Shown: positions 28,465 to 40,177 of the stretch, piece after piece
Numbering within the stretch: the first letter of the stretch is position 1
Layout: each line of letters starts with the position of its first letter
Assembly (NCBI RefSeq): GCF_035594125.1
Contig: NC_087152.1
Span: 6,870,001-6,934,000 of the forward strand
Reading direction: 5' to 3'
Origin: Scylla paramamosain
Taxonomy: Eukaryota; Arthropoda; Malacostraca; Decapoda; Portunidae
DNA length: 64,000 nucleotides
Notes under the pieces: generated by a model
The model's input: only the letters and a program-made list of their open reading frames with translations
Database searches by the model: none
Told to the model about the DNA's origin: nothing
Translations under genes and position numbers: made by a program

Positions 28465-28735
28465 CTCCGCCCACTTAGCCCCCACTCCCCGCCCACTCAT
28501 CCCCCACTCCCCGCCCACTCAGCCCTCACTTCCCGCCCATTCAACTCCCACTCCCCGCCCACTCAGCCTCCACTACCCGCCCACTCAGCCCCCACTCCCC
28601 GCCCATTCAGCCTCCACTACCCGCCCACTCAGCCCCTATTCACCGCCCACTTAGCCCCACAGTCACCGTTCACTCAGGCCCACTCCCCGCCCATTTAGTT
28701 CCACTCACCGCCCACTCAGAACAACTAACCGCCCA
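28465..28735. repeat. 22-base CCGCCCACTCAGCCCCCACT minisatellite
   Basis: About twelve head-to-tail units of roughly 20-22 bases have the invariant core CCGCCCACT and a variable CAGCCYCCACTMCC part. A Pro/His/Ser-rich frame of 81 codons runs through it but is explained by the unit. Confidence 0.88.
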
Positions 28736-28899
28736 CAAAAGTACGCCCTTCCATGCCACTCCTAAATAGTGGATGGCACAGTGGCGCCCATCCTACCCAA
28801 GTATTTGTATGATGCAGTACACCCACGTGAGTAAGTTGTGAGAATTGACAGGTACACAAATTAACAAGAATACAGTACAGTAGGTTAGGAGAAATTACT

Positions 28900-29200
28900 T
28901 TGGGTGAGAGTTTTGTGAAGAGAAATTGGAATGAGGTAAGGCAGAAACTGGTTCACTAAGGGGGTAGTAAATGAGAACTTAAAAAAGAAGATGGTATAAG
29001 TGAATAGACATCATATAGTTTCAAGAGCAGGTTGGATAAATTTAAGGATGCTAATGACAGATGGTAAGCTTTTAAGTAATCAGGAGCTGCCACGTGTGGG
29101 TCAACTGGCCTTTTGCAGTCTCCTCATATTCTTTCCTTTCATGTATGAGAGTTCTGGCCAAAGAGTAACAAATCAGGAAAAAGAAAAGTCCATTGAAGGT
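28900..29200 (+). mobile_element. Decayed LINE 3'-end fragment
   Basis: On the + strand 29019-29063 reads Phe-Lys-Ser-Arg-Leu-Asp-Lys-Phe, the motif typical of the extreme C terminus of jockey-type reverse transcriptases. It is followed by CTGCCACGTGTGGGTCAACT and a CTCCTCATATTCTTTC tail like those seen after such genes in decapods. Stops interrupt the upstream frame. The last 55 bases (about 29146-29200) resemble the 3' untranslated region of the neighbouring minus-strand LINE. Confidence 0.5.
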
Positions 29201-29205
29201 CTCTC

Positions 29206-30148
29206 TTTTTTTTTTTTTTTATGTAGGAGGGGCACCAGCCAAGGGTAACAAAAATCCAATAAAAATAAAGGCCCACTGAGATGCCGGTCCCGAATAGGGT
29301 CCAAATCGGTTGTCAAAAATTGAAGGATAGGTGTCTTGAAATCTTACTCTTGAAGGAGTTCAAGTCACAGGAAGTGGAAATACAGAAGCAGGCAGGCAGT
29401 TCCAGAGTTTACCAGAGAAAGGGATGAATGATTGAGAATACTGGTTAGCTCTTGCATTAGAGAGATGGACAGGATAGAGGTGAGAGAAAGAAGAAAGTCT
29501 TGTGCAGCGAGGCCGCGGAAGAAGGAGAGGCATGCAGTTAGCAAGATCAGAAGAGCAGTTAGCATGAAAATAGCGGTAGAAGACAGCATGAGATGCAACA
29601 TTGCGGCGATGAGAAAGAGACTCAAGATAATCAGTTAGAGGAGAGGAACTGATAAGACGAAAAGCTTTTGATTCCACCCTGTCTAGGTTAGCGGTATGAG
29701 TGGAACCCCCCCAGACATGGGAAGCATACTCCATACATGGACGGATAAGGCCCCTGTACAGAGTTAGCAGCTGGAAGAGTGAGAAAAACTGGCGGAGACG
29801 TCTCAGAACGCCTAACTTCACAGAAAATGTTTTAGCTAGAGATGAGATGTGAAGTTTCCAGTTTAGATTATAAGTAAATGACAGACCGAGGATGTTCAGT
29901 GTAGAAGAGGGGGACAGTTGAGTGTCATTGAAGAAGAGGAGATAGTTGTCTGGAAGGCTGTGTAGAGTTGATAAATGGAGGAATTAAGTTTTTGAAGCAT
30001 TGAACAATACTAAATTTGCTCTGCCCCAGTCGGAAATTTTAGAGAGATCAGAAATCAGGCGTTATATGGCTTCCCTGCGTGATCTGTTTACTTCCTGAAT
30101 GGTTGGATGTCTACGAAAAGACGTAAAAAAGTGCAGGGTGGTATCATC
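29206..30148 (-). pseudogene. 5'-truncated, broken jockey-like LINE reverse transcriptase
   Basis: On the minus strand the sequence begins in the reverse transcriptase catalytic motif (Asp-Asp-Thr-Thr-Leu-His, GATGAT at 30148-30143). It continues in one frame through Leu-Ser-Lys-Ile-Ser-Asp-Trp-Gly and the thumb/C-terminal block Tyr-Arg-Gly-Leu-Ile-Arg-Pro-Cys-Met-Glu-Tyr-Ala-Ser-His-Val-Trp-Gly-Gly (within 29763-29700). Two in-frame TAA stops interrupt it (near 30064 and 29985), and a one-base frameshift near 29365 separates it from the terminal Asp-Leu-Asn-Ser-Phe-Lys block. The 3' untranslated region runs to a 15-base A tract (29220-29206). The 5' truncation at the palm and the A-tail are typical of target-primed LINE insertion. 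It is not functional. Confidence 0.85.
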
Positions 30149-30158
30149 ACCGGATTAT

Positions 30159-30376
30159 CTTAACACTTTCAATACTAGACAATCCTTTCCATAAGCACCT
30201 TCAACTTTTTTATACATATTTTCGCGCTGCAGCCTTTTAAACAGTTGTGTAGCCGAGAAAAAAAAAACTAAATTATTATTCTGTTCTTTGGTTTTTTTTT
30301 TCCGTGTGCCTATACAAACAGCTTTCTCTAGTACTCTGAATACTAACAAAAGACGATCATGGCACTGGAAGGGTCA
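30159..30376. mobile_element. Possible MITE-like element related to family B termini
   Basis: Ends TTAACACTTTCAATAC and (reverse complement of the right end) TTGACCCTTCCAGTGCC resemble the family B terminus TTAACCCTTTCA. The interior is A/T-run-rich and unrelated to copies B1 and B2. It directly abuts the LINE truncation point. Confidence 0.4.
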
Positions 30377-30483
30377 AGAGAACACTCCGAAAACAAACTA
30401 AAAAAAAATTACATTGCGAAATGTCTTATGTTCTTAGATAGTTACGTTACTGCATGAAACTGCCTGACGGACCAACTCTGGAC

Positions 30484-30693
30484 CCTATTCTGAAACACTT
30501 CCGCCCCGCACCTCCACTACATTCAAATATTATCTAGTTATAAAGGATTTTAATGGTGTTTCACTGTGGTTCTAGTGACAGATTAACAAGATTTCTATGC
30601 TATCATCGGGAGAAACAGTCTTGAGAACCAGGCTAATCATTTCTGTGGCCTTTGAAATTTGTCGTGGTGAGAGAGCAAGGCATTTCTGAACAT
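30484..30693. mobile_element. MITE-like element, family A, reverse-sense copy
   Basis: Starts CTATTCTGAAACACTT and ends AAGGCATTTCTGAACAT. Internally GTGGTTCTAGTGACAGATTAACAAGAT and GTGGCCTTTGAAA words are the reverse complement of the family A interior. It is a diverged complete copy. Confidence 0.65.
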
Positions 30694-30939
30694 GAGCTTC
30701 TTATTGGAGGATCAATTGACAACACTAAAGCAGGATCATCACACCCAGTATACTGATGGCATGGAATATTACCGAGAGGGTCTGCTTGTCTCTGCCTCCC
30801 ACGCCCCACGGCCACGCGACGCCCTGGTGAACGCTGCTGCATGCGCCCACACGAAGTAATCTTACCCGCCCGTGGTGACAAATATATAAAGGAATAAAAT
30901 AAAATAAATGCATAAAGAAACGAAGAAAATATCAGGTGT

Positions 30940-31490
30940 AGTGTGTGTGTGTGTGTGTGTGTGTGGTTTAGAAGTTACTGTAATATGAAAAATGTCCAGC
31001 AAAGTCAAATTGTACAGTAGAATCTTACTACGAAAAAAAAAAAACCTGTAAAGCCATTCCAGAATATAACTTTCTTTATTTTTGACCTAGATTAAATTGT
31101 GTGCTTACTATACACACCTTAATACCACCTCAACTTACGCTGCAAACTATGCCAATCAGAGTCACAGAAGAGGCAGAAATCATTAGCCAGTGAGTGTTAC
31201 CAAAACAGCAAAAACCCCAACAACGAGAAGATAGGTACAGTAGACATCCTTCACACATATCATCTTTACGATTTCCCTAGCGTCAGGAAGTGAGCCCCAC
31301 GTATGAGCGTCCTCCAGTTAATTCTCTCCATTGTGTCTCCCGGTGCCTCCATTCTCTGTAGCTCTGCCGCACTTCCCCCTCTGCTTCGTGTGTATATTAT
31401 AGATAACACTTATGTCATGTTGTGTTGTAGTACCAGTGTTTCGTTGTCTTTTTCGCGGTTGGTCGTGGTCGTGGGAGATTGACTGACTGA
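30940..31490. other. (GT)n remnant and unassigned sequence
   Basis: A short (GT)n at 30940-30965, then mixed sequence without an identifiable gene. Confidence 0.5.
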
Positions 31491-31520
31491 CTGACTGACT
31501 GACTGAATGAATGAATGAAT
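31490..31520. repeat. (GACT)n-(GAAT)n tetranucleotide array
   Basis: Four GACT units pass into four GAAT units. Scattered GACT/GAAT words continue to about 31625. Confidence 0.85.
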
Positions 31521-31994
31521 GGGTAACTGATTAACTTCACTAAATCAAATGACTAAATGAATGAATGGCTAACTAACTTAACTATTAACCGAATGACTGA
31601 CTGAGCGACTGACAAAGTGACTGACTAAATAACAGTGATTCTAAGACGCAACATTTACAGACACATACGGCACCACACATCAAAAACACAAAATCACAGA
31701 CTTTAACATGTTCGAACCACAATTTATACATTAAGGACACGGGCGCCGCACCAAGGAGTGAAGGGCGCTGTCCACAGGTAAACAGGAAATCTCACAGCTC
31801 CAATAATGGGAGAACTGTGGCCATATCTGGGCGGTAACGGTGACACACAGACCAGCGACGCCACCAAGAAGGAAAGGTACACGAGAAAACACGGACACAA
31901 CACCGCCTCTAGTTGGACAATTGACCGCATCTTCAAAGCATCTTAGCGCTCCGTCTCGACCACTCTTAATTGGCTATAGTTAACGCTATTGTGG

Positions 31995-32144
31995 TTTTAC
32001 GGGATATTTTCGTGATTCTAGATATAAACAAGGATTCAGTACCGTCATTGCTAAAGACAAAATACCTATGAACACCCGACTAATCATCTCTCTAGCCTTT
32101 GGAAGAAGTTCTGATGAGAGAGTCCGAAGCGTTTCAAAATACGA
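31995..32144. mobile_element. MITE-like element, family A, partial reverse copy
   Basis: Contains CGTGATTCTAGATATAAACAAGGATTCAGTACCGTC-like interior and ends CCGAAGCGTTTCAAAATACG, matching a family A terminus. Confidence 0.5.
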
Positions 32145-32642
32145 ATTAGTTGTCGAAAGCCGCGACGTTATGTATGGATTTTTATGTACTGTGTTTGGTA
32201 GATCCGCTGTCAAAGAGTTCTGCAGATGAAAGTTCTCTGATTTTTTCAAGGAGAGAGAAGGAGGGAGAGAGAGAGAGAATCATACAAAAGAAAGTCATGC
32301 TACAAAGTAAAGAGCATCAAAGATTCAACCTGTACCACACTGCGTAAATTCCAGGCAACAACGATAATTTCCCTTTAGGTGATCTTCATTGAGGAATTCG
32401 ACCAGCGCTCCATACAAACTAAGGTGGGGCGGTGGAAAGGATACCGTTTAGGAATTCAGTGAGCAGCGCCAGGCTTTCTCTGCCCTGTGGCGTGTAGAAA
32501 TACTGACTTCCCTTGCTGCTTCGAACCTGCCACAGATCCTTGCACAGGAATGTGGCGCCTTTAGGGAACCTCCAAAGGATAAAATCAATCAACCGGGATA
32601 AAAATTAATAAATAAACGAATAAAATGAAAGAATAAATAAAT

Positions 32643-32853
32643 AACCCTTTCATTGCGACACGAAACAATCAGCAACACCAGAAGCAATGCGCGAAGTCTT
32701 TATAAGCGTCTACAAGGAAGTTAGTGATGAAAAAGAAACATTTTGTAATTTTCTTCCCTGTTCAAAGATTGGATGTGGCTGTAGAACACGTAAAGATGTC
32801 TCAGAATGATTGGTAATTAGGGAAAGGTGTATCAAGTGCCAGTCAAAGGGTTA
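32643..32853. mobile_element. MITE-like element, family B, copy 2
   Basis: The better-preserved copy. Termini TAACCCTTTCATTG and CAGTCAAAGGGTTA are inverted repeats (11 of 14 positions complementary) flanked by TAA-rich sequence. It aligns over its full length with 19598-19808. Confidence 0.78.
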
Positions 32854-33490
32854 ATAAATGGTTAAGTAAATAGTCACTGTAAACATATAAAAAAAAAGGT
32901 GATTCTTCCAGGTATTATTCCAAGACACCTTCCAGATTTCCTATAATGACATCGTTAGTCGGAATTGAGAAATGTAGTGGATGAATAAACATGAAAAGTA
33001 TCGTCCTTAATTAAATAAAACACTTCAGTGGTGTTCAGAGTATGATATGAAGAGAAAATTATGTCATTGTCGTGGAGGAGTAACTATGAAAACGTACCAT
33101 CCTAAACTAAATCCTTCAAAGATATCCAGAATTAAATAAAAAACTGGTACCGTGGTACTGAAAGGGTTAAGGCAGAAGTCTACGTACAAGTGTTTCATAT
33201 TTGTACATCGAAGGAATGCGTTGTTAAGTCCAGAATCAATTTAACGTTATGAGGTACACGAACAGGAAATATAGGGAACAGTCCTTCACTTTACTACACT
33301 CTGGAAAGCACCGGTATATCTGTGACGCTGAGCCATAGCCAGTCTGTCCATAAAGTTTAACCCCTCTTTTTTTACCCTCTTCCTTATCTGAGATCAGAGG
33401 TTGTCCAATGAGAGTCGGTCATGTTTGTTGGATCAAGGCTCTCATGTTTTTGAATGGCAGGAGCGGGTTTATGGCTTTCTTCATCTAGAA

Positions 33491-33504
<14 letters not shown>

Positions 33505-33550
<46 letters not shown>
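33505..33550. repeat. (GT)n-(GA)n microsatellite
   Basis: A short GT run (33490-33505) leads into GA to 33550. Confidence 0.95.
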
Positions 33551-33552
<2 letters not shown>

Positions 33553-33771
33553 CAGCAGCACAGGGCTAGCCTCGGCGCCAGACAAGCTTCAGATACCACA
33601 GTTCCTCGTCGCCAGTCGAGGAGCACCGCGGCGGCACCCCCGATGTCTGGGCTGTCCCTGAGAGTGATGTTGATTATGAGCGAAAACACTTAAGAATAAA
33701 CAGTTTAGAGGTGGTCAGTTAGACAGTGAGCAGAACGAGCTGTGCGAGGCCAGGGGTCGGGACACAAACCC

Positions 33772-33984
33772 AGTATTCAGAAACGCACTGCTCTTACCAC
33801 GACTATTTTCAAAGGCCACGGAGATGATAAGCTGGGTTCTCAAGAGCGTTTCTCCCGTTAATAATGGAGAAATTTTGTTAATATATCATTAGAACCATAA
33901 AAAAAAAAATCCTTAAAAGCAATTGTAACTTCAATTAGAGCCTTTTGAAAGTAATGGAGGTGCGGCGCAGAAGTGTTTTAGAAC
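33772..33984. mobile_element. MITE-like element, family A, second same-sense copy
   Basis: Starts GTATTCAGAAACGCACT, ends GAAGTGTTTTAGAACAT, and shares the complete internal order with 25988-26202. Confidence 0.7.
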
Positions 33985-34156
33985 ATGGTCCACAGACTCA
34001 ACTGTTGTGAAGCCTCGACACACCGAATCATTCCTTGGCCTCCCTGTATTGTACGTACACGTCTGGATCCACGTATGTATGAGTAACAACCAGCAACATG
34101 GACCACGCACACACGCCACGCCACGCCAGGCAGACACCTGTGGCGCCAGCTCAAGC

Positions 34157-34180
34157 CACGTCACGTCACGTCACGCCACG
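34157..34180. repeat. (CACGT/CGTCA)n pentamer cluster
   Basis: Overlapping CACGTCACGTCACGTCACGC units give several CRE half sites in tandem. Related CACGCCACGC words extend from about 34108 to 34193. Confidence 0.7.
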
Positions 34181-34559
34181 CTTCGCCACGCATCCCGCTG
34201 GTGAGGAAGTATCTCATTTTCCACATTGATGGCATTCTTTACTATGTGTCAAATACATCACACACGCCGACTGGTGGGTGGAGGAGTGCAGGGCGGCGTG
34301 ATTCCCGCGGCTGTGGCTTGGGGGGGGATCGTTCAGACGAGGGGAGGCCTTGGGCTGGAGGGAGACGCAGCCAGGAACCGAGGAAAGGCTGCATGAGGAA
34401 GTTAATGAGAGGAAGAAGCGCCAGACAGCTGAGGTCATGTGGCGCTGGAGAGATCACGTTCAGTGGTTGTGATGCTGGTGATACTACTACAACTACTACT
34501 ACCATTATTATCATTCTTATTACCATACTTACAGTGCTATTACCAGTGATAATAATATT

Positions 34560-34564
34560 TATAA

Positions 34565-34598
<34 letters not shown>

Positions 34599-34866
34599 AC
34601 ATCTCTGTTGCTACGATACCACTACATGATACGCCGTACCACCACCACCACCACCACCGCCGCCGCCACCACCACCACCAGCATGATCGTCTTCATTATT
34701 ACTGCTCTTGTTTGCCACGGCAGCCTCCTTCACCATCACCACCACCACCACTGCTCCCCTCCGCCAGTACCTTCCCCACACGAGGCATTACTCACACCAC
34801 AGTACACTAAATACCCTACACCTCACCTCGCTATACCCGGGGAATAGAGTGAGTATAACTGAGTAC

Positions 34867-34904
<38 letters not shown>

Positions 34905-34930
34905 AAGCACGCACGCACGCACACGCACGC
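34560..34930. repeat. (ACA)n, (CCA)n, (CA)n and (GCAC)n arrays
   Basis: ACA at about 34567-34596, CCA/CCG at 34637-34680 and 34730-34752, CA at 34868-34900, then alternating GCAC to 34930 (Z-DNA-prone). No coding sequence was seen. Confidence 0.9.
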
Positions 34931-35129
34931 CGACCAGTGGTGGAATGTTATGGTGCTGGAGTGACCGAGGAAAAAATGTGCAGTGTCAGGACTAACTGGC
35001 AACCCCCTGGCGACACTGAGGCGCTGAGAGAGAGAGAGAGAGAGAGAGTACATAAATGACATACCGATGCTCTCTTCACGCTGGTATGTTAATAGATATG
35101 ACGAAAGCAATGGGTAGTATGCTTGTTTA

Positions 35130-35130
<1 letters not shown>

Positions 35131-35167
<37 letters not shown>

Positions 35168-35231
35168 GAGAAATTTTTGACGTGGTATTGGGTGGGTAAC
35201 AAGTATACATCCAAGTTAAGGATAGTGGTAA

Positions 35232-35264
<33 letters not shown>

Positions 35265-35536
35265 AGCCCCGTTTCTTGATGATGATGATGATGATGTTTC
35301 CACTGTCATGTGAGAGAGGCATGTGTAGTGGAGAAAGAAGAGTATAATGAGAAGAGAGGAAGGAGAGTGGGGTGTGGGGAGGGGTACGTGAGGGATGAGG
35401 AAGAGGAGGGGAAAATATTGCAAACATCACCATCACCACCACCACCACCACCACCAAAACAACACCACTATTAGATCGAACGAACAATGCAGATACACGG
35501 TCTGAGTACATCAACAAACCACAATTTATCTTGCAC

Positions 35537-35579
<43 letters not shown>
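35131..35579. repeat. (GT)n, (AGT)n, (ATG)n, (CCA)n and (GT)n cluster
   Basis: GT at 35131-35164, AGT at 35232-35264, ATG at 35277-35296, CCA at 35431-35456 and GT at 35541-35579. Confidence 0.93.
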
Positions 35580-35587
<8 letters not shown>

Positions 35588-35589
35588 CA

Positions 35590-36480
35590 TACCTCAGAGC
35601 CTTGATTTATACTAAACGTTCACACTTTCTTACACCTCCAACGAGCCAATCCTCTTTAAAGTACTGGCAACAACATCAGCAATCTCACACGTCACTCATA
35701 ACAAGGGCAAGTGTGTCTGTGCATGTGTAACAGCAGCACATACAATAACACCCTAGTCTACCCTTAATTCTTCTATGCACATTCATCGAAGTTACCCCGG
35801 AAGACGCATTATTCTATGGGAACAACTCACTCCATTCATCCACTACGCTTCCTCGCTACGTTCCTCGCTAGCTTTACCCGAGCGTCACAGCGGTTGATGA
35901 TGATGATAGCTGCACCGCGGAGTCAGCACATGGATGGCGGTAGTCACCGCACCGCCGCCAAACACATCTGATGCAACACGCTACATTACTACACACAGCA
36001 ACACGCCCCCAGGAGAGCATGCCACACCCCCACCACACGACACACTAGCCACACTGAGGAGCGTTGAGGTGTACGTACCACACCACATCCTTCGCGGACC
36101 TCGCTCCCTGAAGGCCGAGGTCGCGGCAGTGTGTGTGTGTGTGTGTTTGTGTGTCCCGCCTTCCTCACTGGGTCCGCCACGCCACGCACCACCCAACAGA
36201 GATCTTTACTAAACATCGTTCACTGAGGCTGCGAGGAGTGAAGGTGCGAGGGAGAGGAGGGAGGTGCAAGGGAGAGAAGGAGGGAGGAGCGAGGAAGGAG
36301 GGAGGCGAGACAAAGGTGGGGGGTGGGGTGTACTCACAGGCAACACGCCAAGCCCTAGCGGATTCTTCAAGCACGCCTCAATTTCGGTCTCGGGGACAAT
36401 AGTTTTGGATTCCCAGTATTCAAACCACACGCTACAAAAAAACGCCGCATGATTGCGTATGTGTACGCAGTAGTAATAAT
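35590..36480. other. CpG-rich to purine-rich stretch, no gene recognised
   Basis: It contains a short (GT)n (36130-36155) and a GGGAGG-rich run (36240-36320). Several frames of 60-95 codons carry no recognisable domain. Confidence 0.45.
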
Positions 36481-37189
<709 letters not shown>

Positions 37190-37499
37190 ATGACACACAG
37201 TAATTAGAACACACAAGTTTCGCTTGAAAATAATTATGGACACAACTAACAAATTTAAACATGAACTCGAGAGCCTAGCTTCCTAACATGCATCTCAACC
37301 TAGACAGGGTCAACCAGGAAAAGGCAAAACTGCCACATACTTGATAACTATGACGAGGTGAATGACTGCCTGGCACCGCGCTGGGTATTGCTGCTCCTTT
37401 TGGTAACTGTCTCACCAAATGCGTACTGAACTAACACTAGCTGCCTTGTTCTTCCAGCAGGGCCCTGATTTGTGTTTACAGGCTTTGATATTTATTTGT

Positions 37500-37960
37500 A
37501 TTCCCTTTTTTTTCACTTGTATTCACTTGTACTAACTTGTTTTCATTTGCATCCACTTGTATATAATTAACCTAACATGCACGAGTTGCCTCGTCTCTCC
37601 TGTTGGATCTTGTTCGGGTCTACAGGTCTGCTGCTATTTGGTATTCACTTGTATTCATTTGTTTTCACTTATATTCACTTGTATCCACTTGTTTTCACTT
37701 GATCTATATCACTTCCGTCACGGGATTATAGATAACGTGATCAACTGATGGATGTTAGAGGCTCGTGTTCAGATTCCACCCAGCACCAGTGTCCGTCGCG
37801 TCTCCGGAAGTCAAACCCCAACTCTGGCTGATATTGATTTGTATACAATTATTTTCACTTGTCCTATGATCACTTTCGTCAGTGGGTCATAGACAGGAAG
37901 ACTAGCTGATGGCTGTTTAAGGACCAAGTCCACCAGGCACCAGTGTCCACCACCAAAAGT
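37500..37960. repeat. TTCACTTGTATT minisatellite and a diverged ~100-base tandem pair
   Basis: ATTCACTTGTAT-like 12-mers lie at 37505-37562 and 37641-37692. They lead into two related blocks (about 37690-37800 and 37855-37955). The blocks share CACTTNCGTCA, ATAGATAA/ATAGACAG, CTGATGG and CACCAGTGTCC in the same order. Confidence 0.6.
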
Positions 37961-39112
37961 AACATTCCCACTCCTCCTTGCTGAGAATAGCGGAAGACTG
38001 TTTACATCCTTCTCTCAGCATTCACTAGGAAGGATCAAGTTACCATACCACCATTTAAACATGTGGACTGATATCTGAATTCACCTTTTTAAATGCAAAA
38101 AAATATATGTAATTTCCATCTGTTTATAAGTATTTTTGGATCATTTTGAAATAACGTTTTCATCTGAACGCTACATTACGATAGGTTAGGTTAGGTAAAA
38201 TTTATATTAATTCAATTAATTTCACTGCCTATTGCCGATTCCTTCATTGTTTTGTTCAGAACATGAAAAAGCATCATATTTTGAAGAGAAATAAGTCAGT
38301 CAGTCAGCATGTTGACAGGAGGATTAAAGGGAATGATTAGGTGAAGTGTGAGCTTAAAGAGAACAGAAACATTCGAATCCCAATGGAAGAAAGCGAGAGC
38401 ACGACTCAAGCAAACGATACACTGAACATGGAACACGTTATCCTAGAATAACCTAAACTTTTTTTTTATGAGAGGCTTTGGAAATTACCCTAAAGTTTAC
38501 ATGAAGATCGTAATTGTAGGAAAAGGTGAGCCAATGAAGGTTGGCGGTAGAAAAGACCCTTTGTGAAGCACGGGAAGGGGGTGGGGAGGGGCCGAGGCAG
38601 CCCCAGACGCCCTGCAAAAGTACGAATCCTACCTGCTGTGGTTGTTTTGAGGAAAAACTTGAAAATTGCTACATTCTTAAGAACACGTTTAGCGAAGAAA
38701 GTCAAAGTCAGAATGTGTTGACTTTCACTTCATACTGTCTTGGGTTGTCGCTAAAACAGGAAGTGTTGCCCTCAGCGTCGTCCGTCATCCTAAGTAAAAT
38801 GCACCCACCGTGTGTGCCGTCACAAGGTTGATGAGCAATTATACTATTAATTATACATCATGATTTGATTATGATGCATAATAATGCACAGTCTCTACAA
38901 GTTTCCTGAACTCCACCAACATAATCTGATACAAGCTGCGAAGGGATGAGCCAAAAACACGCATTTGCTACTCCATTTAAATAAGAGGTAAGAACAACAG
39001 AAACGATTCGGAGTAGAACTGTAGGGAGAAATCTTAAACCCCATGATTTGCATGTCATGATTATAGAGAATTATTTATTCAATTGTTCCATTGTAAAAAG
39101 CCAGGACCCCCC

Positions 39113-39912
39113 TCTATTTTAAAACGCTGAGACTCTCAAGTATCATTTTCAAAAGTCACATGGATGACTAGTTGCGTGTTATCCCAATGAAGTTCCAGAA
39201 TCATTGTTGAATTATTACTATTACCATGACAACACTAAAGATCTCCAATAGCTTCCACAAAAGGCTATTAAAAATAGTCAAGACCAAGAAGACTGTCCAA
39301 GAGGCTGCATTTGTTACCTTATCAAAGTTAAACAGACGCTACAGTAAGCCTCGCAGCTTCACTCCTGTGAGATATAAGCTGTGGGTTTGGTCTGTTCATC
39401 TTGCATATTACTCTGCACACTTACAGTTCTTTCTGCATAGTGTTTGTACTTTCAATGATGAACAGAACTCCTACCAACAAAATTGAATAAACAAATGAAT
39501 AGCATAACATATATAAACAGATTTATGAATGTAAAATAATGACATCTGATTTAGTCTAATCTAATCTAAAAGCAAACAATTCTGTATGTGGCGACCAAAC
39601 TGATACCTTCCTTTGTATGTAGCTTGCCTAGCGATGGTGGTCGTGGCTGTACATTCCTTGATGGTGACTAAAAGGTTTGCATTGATATCTTCTCCTCAGT
39701 ATTGAGAAGCGTGGTTTGTATTTTTAAACACTTCGGAATTTCATGAAGACTGAGAAAGCAAAGGCCGCTATTCGGATTTTCGTGAGCGGTTTTCCCTTTG
39801 GTGATGCAGAATCTTTGCTAAACGATCACTACAATTATGAAGACACCCTTGAAAACACCAGGAAGTTCCACTTGTACACTAGTCAAAATAAGACGGCGAA
39901 TGTTTCAGAATG
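39113..39912. mobile_element. Two degraded family A MITE-like remnants
   Basis: 39113-39225 (AAAACGCTGAGACTCTCA start, TTTTCAAAAGTCACATGGATGACTAG interior) and 39725-39912 (TTTGCTAAACGATCACTACA, ACACCCTTGAAAACACC, GAATGTTTCAGAATGCG end) retain the family A block order. The sequence between them is unassigned. Confidence 0.45.
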
Positions 39913-40177
39913 CGGTTACTTGTTACTCTCTGTATAAGTTACCAATGAACAGATGTGTCATTCGCGAGGTTGTTTGATTACCTTTCCATGAAAGTAACTG
40001 ATAATTCACGATAAGAAAACGAAATAAATAGAACAGCACTATTGATGCACGCTCTGCTGTAAATGTTGTCTCTTTTGACACAGCAATATTTTGTGATCCT
40101 TTACTCTGCCTAATGATGATTTTCATGTTTCATTGCTTTTTCACTTTTTTTTTTTTCTATATATTTGTCTTTTCTTC

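Noticed and set aside
29360..29821. 153-codon frame as a host gene
   Set aside because: Its motifs are those of a jockey-type reverse transcriptase C terminus; upstream stops and a downstream frameshift show a dead LINE copy.
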